Assembly (NCBI GenBank): GCA_016584495.1
Contig: WAID01000014.1
Location: forward strand, 248,001-312,000
DNA length: 64,000 nt
Direction: 5' to 3'
From: Celoporthe dispersa
Taxonomy: Eukaryota > Ascomycota > Sordariomycetes > Diaporthales > Cryphonectriaceae
The notes beneath the pieces were generated by a model. The model did not search any database. It was not told the origin of the DNA and saw only the letters and a program-made list of their open reading frames with translations. A program made the position numbers and the translations under genes. How positions within the stretch are numbered: position 1 is the stretch's first letter; every line of letters starts with the position of its first letter. Shown here piece by piece: positions 57,823-64,000 of the stretch.

Positions 57823-59517
57823 GACGAAGGTTCGGCGCAAAAGTAAACAAAACCAGCCCGCCCCAGGCCGCGCTCCTTCCCGCGCCGCAATAGCGAGAGG
57901 AGCCGGTTCCAATTGCAGAGATGTTCAGGTGGAGATGCAGGCTGTTGAATCATATCATCATGAGGAGCCCTCGGGAAGAACTCGTCTCGAAATCATTACC
58001 TGTCGCGTCGTGTCGCGCGTGTCAAAGGCCGCTCATAACTCACAGTATCCCAGGCACCTGTTACGGTACTCGCGCGGTCAGCTGCTTCTGGCTACTGAAT
58101 TGCTTACCTAAGCAAGCAGCCAGGCAAGTGGTACGGAGTACATGATACGGAATGTACTGTTAGGGGTCATAGTACGTACTGTATAGCACGTACTGTATGT
58201 AGTACGCAGTACATATGATAAACGCAGCAGGAGCGACTCAACCCCTCGGCACATATCAACTTCCCAATGCTGAACAACAAACAGCGCCCACTCCTTTACT
58301 GACCTGAGCTGTGTTCAGTCTTCTGGCGCTGTACCGTTCGATGAGGACGTGATAGCATCACGTCTTGTCCAGGGGATTGCAGTCCAAATGCAGTCAGCAA
58401 TTCTCTCTGCCACTGTGGTGTGTCTGCTTTCCTAGAGGGGGCCGTAGCCAATCAGGACGTTGATCACAGATTAAATCACACCCTCCCTACCAAAGAACAA
58501 CTCGACCAGTCTATCACAGCGGTGTTCTCCCGCACGAAGAGGAGCAGAGGACATTCAGGATATTGGCAGTGTGACAGCTCGCCCAAGCACGCCCAAAGAT
58601 GGCCGACCCAACGCACCATGGGCAGTCACCCGTCACCAGTCACAGTGGAGACCCAACAGAGAGGAGGCACCACAGTCCGTCACCTCACCGTTCCGAGATT
58701 CACAGAGAGGTGATCCTGTCCGTCAACATGAATCGCCAGAGGAGGGGTGGTCCTGCTGGCTCAGTGGTGCTGCTGTAAGCGAGGTGCAAGAGGAGCAAGA
58801 TTTTTTTACCGTGGTACCGTCACGGTAGGGCGAGAGGCCACCCAATGGACATGGAGACCCCCTTACCGATTTTCCTGGGCGAGCTGCAATATCTACGGGC
58901 GGGGACCATCAGCCACACCAATCAGACACGACCCGCCATGCCTGCTCGGCGCTTAGAGGTGCCTGGCCCCCTGCCGCCTTCACCCAACCACGTCCCAGAT
59001 CGAGCACATCACCGTGCTCTCCCGCCTGCACGTCCAACGTGGGGTTGCGATCGCCATCCACATCCGACCAGTGCGATTCGTCGAGATGCCTGTCCGGCCC
59101 TGCAGCAGCCGCCGGTGCTTATGTGCCTTGTGCCTGACGGGACAAGTTCGACAAGTGAGGGCCCTCGTCACACGCTGACGGCCCTGCAGGGCCTGTGTCG
59201 ACAATCAAAAACCCGGCATGAGGGCTGCGGAGCGGAGGGCCAGGACTGGTCCATCCAGCTCCCTCATCTTTGCAACACCGCCGTATCAACAGCCGCTATA
59301 TACCTAGCCCTCACTCTGTCTTGTCTCCTCGTGCCCCCCTCAGGAGGTTGATCATTCCTGCAAACCCCGGGCTACACTCGACATCACAATATCACAATGC
59401 GACTCGGCCGCATGAGAGCCTGATCCACCGTCGTCTGGCTGGGCATCTCTCTCTCTCTCTGCCCTCCTCACCTCAAGACTTCAAATAGCCGTGGCCCCAA
59501 CCTTGGCTAACCTCATC
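57823..59517. other. Divergent promoter region srs2 / membrane-protein gene
   Basis: 1.7 kb shared upstream region. It contains a dense cluster of GTAC palindromes at 58131-58220 and a CT tract at 59448-59461 just before the plus-strand gene. No gene is supported. Confidence 0.55.
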
Positions 59518-61302
59518 ATGCCCACTGGCTTCACCCACGAGAAGTCGCCCTCTATCCTTCTACTACTGTCACTCCCTTCACTACTCCCTTCGCTTCTCCT
59601 CAGAGTTGTTGTCGCTGCTGCCGCGTCGCCGTCAGCAGGTGAGCAGGTCGAGCCGAGGAAATACGATCCTCTTGGGATCGACTGGAACCCCGCCCCGCCA
59701 CCAGACGAAGGACCTGCCGGTGCTGCCAACGCCATCCGGAACCCAGCATACCTGCCAGCAGAGGTCGGTGCCATTGTCGGCTCCTACGCCTTCTCCCTGG
59801 TGGTAGTCGCCCTCCTCCTCCTTGGCCTGTCCAAGAAGCGTCGCGAGCGGCTGCGGGGTACAGAGGAGCTTGACTTGTTGGAGGAACACTACTACGCCTC
59901 CAAGAAGATCCCGGAGCCAGAGTCGGCAATCCAGTCCCAGAACGAGGTCCAGTGGGAGAAGCCACCCCCGCCATTTCCGGTCTCTCACGAGCCGCCCAGG
60001 AGTCCTACCCGCGGGCACGTTCGCAACTTCTCGCTCCCTTCGCCCACCTCTACGGGCTTCCAGATCCCCAGCGTCCAGCTCCAGGAACCGCAGGCCACCT
60101 CGCCTGCTTCCTACTTCGTCCCCTCGCCCACCTCGACCAGCAGAGGCGCACCCGGCGTAGACCCAGACGTTGACCAGGTGGTGGTACAGAAGGACAGAGC
60201 CATGGCGCAGGCACAGCTCGAGCAGATGTACAAGTACGTGATGGAGCAGGAGGAGGCCAAGGAGGCGGGCGTCGAGTTCCAGGCACCCGTCCTCCCCGCC
60301 CCTGCACCGCAGCGGGCTTCAACGTCGACGACATCATCGTCCAGGAAGGAGAGGAACAAGCCCGCCAACCTGAATCTCAGCAAGGCTGAGAAGAAGGAGT
60401 CGCGGACCTCGTCCATCCTGTCGGCCCTCAAGTCGCCGCGCAAGAAGAAGCAGCAGGCCCCGATGAGCATCTCCTCGCCCATCATGACGCCCATGTCGGG
60501 CACGTTCCCACAGCACGCCGGCGAGGAGATGAACGCCATCCCGCCGCGGCAGTACGCCCCGGTCAGGCCCCCACCCGTGCCCACCGACCAGCTCTCCCTG
60601 CGCAGCGGCGCCCACATGGCCCCATTGACGCCGCCGGATGACCTGTCACCGGGAAGCACCCAGAGTATCGACGAGAGGATGATCGGCAGCATCGCAGCGA
60701 TCAGGGGCATCGACCGGAAGGCGCAGCGGGGTGCGGACGTGTCGGACGAGGACGAGGACGAGAACGAGCCTCGTTCCCGAGAAAAGCTGGCCCACTCCCG
60801 CCACATCTCCCTCGCGACGACGGAGGCGGATCCTGTGTCCGCCGTCTCTGAGACCTCGCAGTCTGGCCTGATCCGCAACGCCCAGCCAACCTCCGGGCTG
60901 CCCACCTCGCCCAAGCCTGGTGTGAACAGATTCCCGTCTCTGCCCTCGTCTCCGAAGCCAGGCGCTTCCTTCTCGCGCCCGAACGCGCCCTCGGCGGTCC
61001 GCACCGGTGGCGCCCTCCCACTGCGCGCCTACGAGCCGGGCCTCATGTCGCCCAACACGTACGATCGCACGGTCAAGCAGACGGTGTTTGAGCGCGCCGG
61101 GCCGATGTCGCCAGGCGGCATGCACACGGCGCGGACGCCTCTGACGGGGAACCCGGTCCCGTATTCTCCGTACCAGCCCTTCTCGCCCGTGGTTCCCATC
61201 ACTCCGAGTCTTGTGACCAAGGCGGACCGTAAGAGGATGCGCAGGATGGAGCCCAAGACACCGACACTGCAGATGGTGGCGAGCGATGAAGAGATATGGT
61301 AG
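59518..61302 (+). CDS. Single-pass membrane protein with long Pro/Ser-rich cytosolic tail
   Basis: 594 aa, single exon, intact. I do not recognise a named family. The N-terminus is a hydrophobic signal sequence (SILLLLSLPSLLPSLLLRVVVAAAA). A ~60-residue lumenal or external part (YDPLGIDWNPAPPPDEG) follows, then one transmembrane helix (IVGSYAFSLVVVALLLLGL, ~residues 83-101) ending in KKRRERLR, and a ~480-residue tail. The basic stop-transfer cluster places the tail in the cytosol. The tail is rich in SPxxP, PTSP and PSSPKP motifs and has one acidic stretch (DEDEDENE), so it is probably phosphorylated and binds partners. The ATG at 59518 is the first in frame and begins the signal sequence. 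The body plan resembles fungal wall sensors or cortical scaffolds, but there is no extracellular Cys or Ser/Thr-rich domain to support that. Confidence 0.75.
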   Translation: MPTGFTHEKSPSILLLLSLPSLLPSLLLRVVVAAAASPSAGEQVEPRKYDPLGIDWNPAPPPDEGPAGAANAIRNPAYLPAEVGAIVGSYAFSLVVVALLLLGLSKKRRERLRGTEELDLLEEHYYASKKIPEPESAIQSQNEVQWEKPPPPFPVSHEPPRSPTRGHVRNFSLPSPTSTGFQIPSVQLQEPQATSPASYFVPSPTSTSRGAPGVDPDVDQVVVQKDRAMAQAQLEQMYKYVMEQEEAKEAGVEFQAPVLPAPAPQRASTSTTSSSRKERNKPANLNLSKAEKKESRTSSILSALKSPRKKKQQAPMSISSPIMTPMSGTFPQHAGEEMNAIPPRQYAPVRPPPVPTDQLSLRSGAHMAPLTPPDDLSPGSTQSIDERMIGSIAAIRGIDRKAQRGADVSDEDEDENEPRSREKLAHSRHISLATTEADPVSAVSETSQSGLIRNAQPTSGLPTSPKPGVNRFPSLPSSPKPGASFSRPNAPSAVRTGGALPLRAYEPGLMSPNTYDRTVKQTVFERAGPMSPGGMHTARTPLTGNPVPYSPYQPFSPVVPITPSLVTKADRKRMRRMEPKTPTLQMVASDEEIW

Positions 61303-63618
61303 GCTGGCAGGTTGGCAGGCAGGCCAACACAGAGGTGTCCTTGTACGAACCCGCGCCTAAGCCAGGCTGCGGTTGAAAACTTGTTCTCGTGCCACTACGG
61401 CCACGTCACGTTCGTGTTATGACTTTCAACTTTTTTTTTTCTCCTTTTCTTTTTTCTTGTTTCACTTTTCTCTTGACGGGCTTGTCGACGGACTGATTAG
61501 GGTTTGGAATAACTTGGCCTTTCATCATAACATGACCGCTAAGGGCCAGAACTATACTGTCATGCCGATGCCTCGTGGCCTCCAAGACATGATGAGCAAC
61601 GCTTAGGAGATAGACATGTGTATGGAAACCGTACACCGGCTGGAGCCGCTTTGAAGGATGGTTCTGATTGTCAGTATTTATTAATCCTGGTTTACTTTGA
61701 TGTTTTATCTTATTATTTCTCCCTTCAACTCAATGTGAGAGTCAAGGCTCTACATACTATTCCGCATAAAGAGTGTCATGCACTGAATGTGTAAGGATAT
61801 GTAAGGCTCGATGTTTGATTAATTCCTCAAGTAAGGGAAACATCATACGTTGTCTGGGCAAATCACCCAGGCCAGGTCCCTAATAAGCATCAGCAGATGC
61901 GGGACGGTCTGCGATTGATCTCCCCCTCTCTCCCTGACCTTCCCACTCGGCGCCAAGGTGAAGGATCTCCTGCGGCTGCGCAGCAGGATGAAACAAAGTA
62001 CGGTGCGAGTACCCTGCCTAATTAATTACCGTACCCGGGCCGTGGCTGGCTGTAGATGTGTGAGAGAATTAATCACTGTCTCTTAAGGGCAACATCTCAT
62101 CAACTGCCTGATAAGGGAATTCTGTCTTCTGCTCTTGAGGTGAAACTGTAGAGAGATTCTGGCAGCACACCATATATCACATCATACATAGTACTGGGGT
62201 ATGACGGTATAATGTACGTACATCAGTGTAACCATGCTTTGTCGACGGGGTATTGACGCAATCAATCATACGGACACACACACACGGATCACTGGCTGGC
62301 CACGAAGATCGAGTTGTCCGCGCCGGGGGGGGGGAGGTAAATTTTCGATATTCCCCGAACCAGGGGTTCGCCGCCTTTGGGAAACCTCTCAAGATGAGAC
62401 ACGTACTACTAGTACTAGAGTGATGGCTAATACCACCATAGCTTACAAGCAAAGCCCTGTGACGGCTCTGCAACAACTCCTCCCTCCCCCCGCGGAAGGA
62501 AGAAAAAAAACAGCCACCGGAGTCATCTGCAGCGCCAGCACATGGTCATGCAGTAGCACTGCGTAGCGTGGCAAGACGTGGCAAGGCAGCGAGTAAGTAA
62601 TAGGATGTGTATGTAGATCTGGAGGAGCGAGGGCATCCAAGTGCAACCTTCAGCCGATGCGGCCGCCTGGGAGAAGAGTTCACTTTTAGGTGATGAAATA
62701 GGAGCCAGCTGAATGACTGCCTGCACGTCTGCCTGATAGATTAGGGTGCTAAAGTACGACAGCAGGTGCTACAGTGTTAGAGCCTCGGGAGCAGAGTCGG
62801 AAAAGGCCAGGCGCTCGTACAACGGGATGTGATGGAGGTTTGAGGCTGCCTGGCTGTCAGTCAGGGGGGAGGGCGTGGGTCGAGACACGGGGAGACAGGC
62901 TATCGAGAGGCTAGTGACCGGCACGTCTCCTGATACGATAGGAGGGTTATCCTCGGCTTCCTCCTGCTCGTCTGGATCCAACTCCTCTCAAGCTCGACGG
63001 GCGACCAGTTTGCAAAATGGGATGGTGTGTGCCGAAGGCTGACAGGAGGGAGGCGGCGAGGGAACGCGGTAAGGGAAATAGATGAACGCGATGTGGCAGA
63101 GATTCTCATTGTCTTGAGGGTTCTTCTTTTATTCATCTCAGCTGAACGAGAAGGACGGGGCCAAGTCGATGGCGTCGCAAGCCCCGGATTTCAGCAATGT
63201 TAGTGGTTGTGGTGATGGTGGTGGGGGGGCAAAGTGTCTTGGGGCCTTGGCCTGGTTTTTACCTCCTTGGATCCTTTGGGCCCGAGTCTGAAGTCCGAGT
63301 CCGACCTATGCGTCTGGATTCTGAGTTTTGAGTTCTGGATCGTACACCTTCTTGACCGTGTGTGTGTGTGTGTGTGTGTGGTGAAGAAAGTTTGTAGATC
63401 ATTTACCCATCTGCTGCTAACTTCCCCTCTCTGCCACCGTCGAGCACATACGCTGGCCGACAGTTTAGGTTCGTCAACATGAGTATAAGGTTTTAAAAAC
63501 CTAGGTTCACAGGAAGGAGAAAATTCAAATGACTCTTAGACGTGTCTGTCGCTAGAAAAGTATTGTGAGAAGAAAGGGATTAGTTGCACACACACACAGA
63601 GAGCCAGAGAGAGAGAGC

Positions 63619-63649
<31 letters not shown>

Positions 63650-64000
63650 ACGCGGAAATGATCAGCAGGCAATGAGGCAATAACAGGACAGCTCCTGCCA
63701 GCTCTGCCAATGCCACGCATGCCCAGGCGGATAAGGCCCAAGCCGATAAGGCCCAAGGGGCGGGAGTGGTGGTGGTGGTGGTGCAAGCAGGTTGGCAGCT
63801 GGCAGGGTACTGCCTCATAGTGCAGCAGTTGCGTGTCAAGGCCCATAGCACGACTGAGTAATTTCCATAGTATTACCTGTACCGTAGCGCAAAATAGAAG
63901 GCAGCCAGCCAGCCACAAGCGATCTGGATCAACCCTGATACTGCTGTTCAGCACCTGGGACCCCCCTGAAAGGTGTGCGATAGTGGGGCCGGCTAGGGAC
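61303..64000. other. Intergenic region to the window end (2.7 kb)
   Basis: No gene supported. It contains T-rich sequence after the last stop, a G10 run near 62326-62335, (GT)n at 63359-63380, an (AC)n/(GA)n/(GT)n cluster at 63585-63650, and a GGT repeat at 63766-63782. Confidence 0.5.

Noticed and set aside
58845..59351. Open frame of ~168 codons upstream of the last gene
   Set aside because: Pro/His/Arg-rich translation of promoter sequence without recognisable motifs.

Overview
The window is nuclear DNA from a filamentous ascomycete, most likely a Sordariomycete. Genes carry short spliceosomal introns (66-158 nt, one of 256 nt) with fungal GTRNGT/YAG borders. Third codon positions are GC-rich, and spacers are long and full of CT/GA, CA/GT and homopolymer tracts. 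The layout of a GlcNAc-utilisation cluster around an Ndt80-like regulator is also fungal. I see no operons, tRNAs, rRNAs, CRISPR arrays or intact transposons.

Layout. 1-13 kb holds housekeeping and transport genes: the 3' end of a cytochrome P450 (+), an Apd1-like bis-His/bis-Cys [2Fe-2S] protein (+), a 14-TM drug-efflux MFS carrier (-), an NRAMP divalent metal transporter with a 21-Gln tract (-), the phospholipid methyltransferase Opi3 (-, including a 17-nt exon), and a membrane-anchored spermidine-synthase-like protein (+). 16-24 kb holds one very large membrane protein (about 2,390 aa) with a disordered tail and tandem Leu-Trp repeats.

24.5-41.6 kb is an N-acetylglucosamine catabolic cluster: GlcN-6-P deaminase (dam1, -), GlcNAc kinase (hxk3, +), the Ndt80-type regulator RON1 (-), a GH3-GNAT fusion of the NAG3 type (-) and GlcNAc-6-P deacetylase (dac1, +). 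Together they take intracellular GlcNAc to fructose-6-P. The kinase makes GlcNAc-6-P, dac1 removes acetate, and dam1 deaminates and isomerises the product. No GlcNAc transporter (ngt1-type) is visible inside the cluster.

41.9-51.3 kb carries an intracellular GH31 alpha-xylosidase (-) divergent from a secreted GH3 beta-glucosidase-type enzyme (+), a plausible xyloglucan-oligosaccharide pair, then a neutral ceramidase (-). 54-61 kb has a small putative mitochondrial membrane protein (-), the Srs2/UvrD DNA helicase (-) and a single-pass membrane protein with a long proline/serine-rich tail (+). No gene is supported from 61.3 kb to the end.

A cross-cutting observation: fourteen single-base frameshifts break otherwise well-conserved genes, nearly all at short G/C runs, with both insertions and deletions. 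This looks like consensus-sequence error rather than gene decay. Coordinates and protein lengths below are given as they would read with those single-base errors allowed for.
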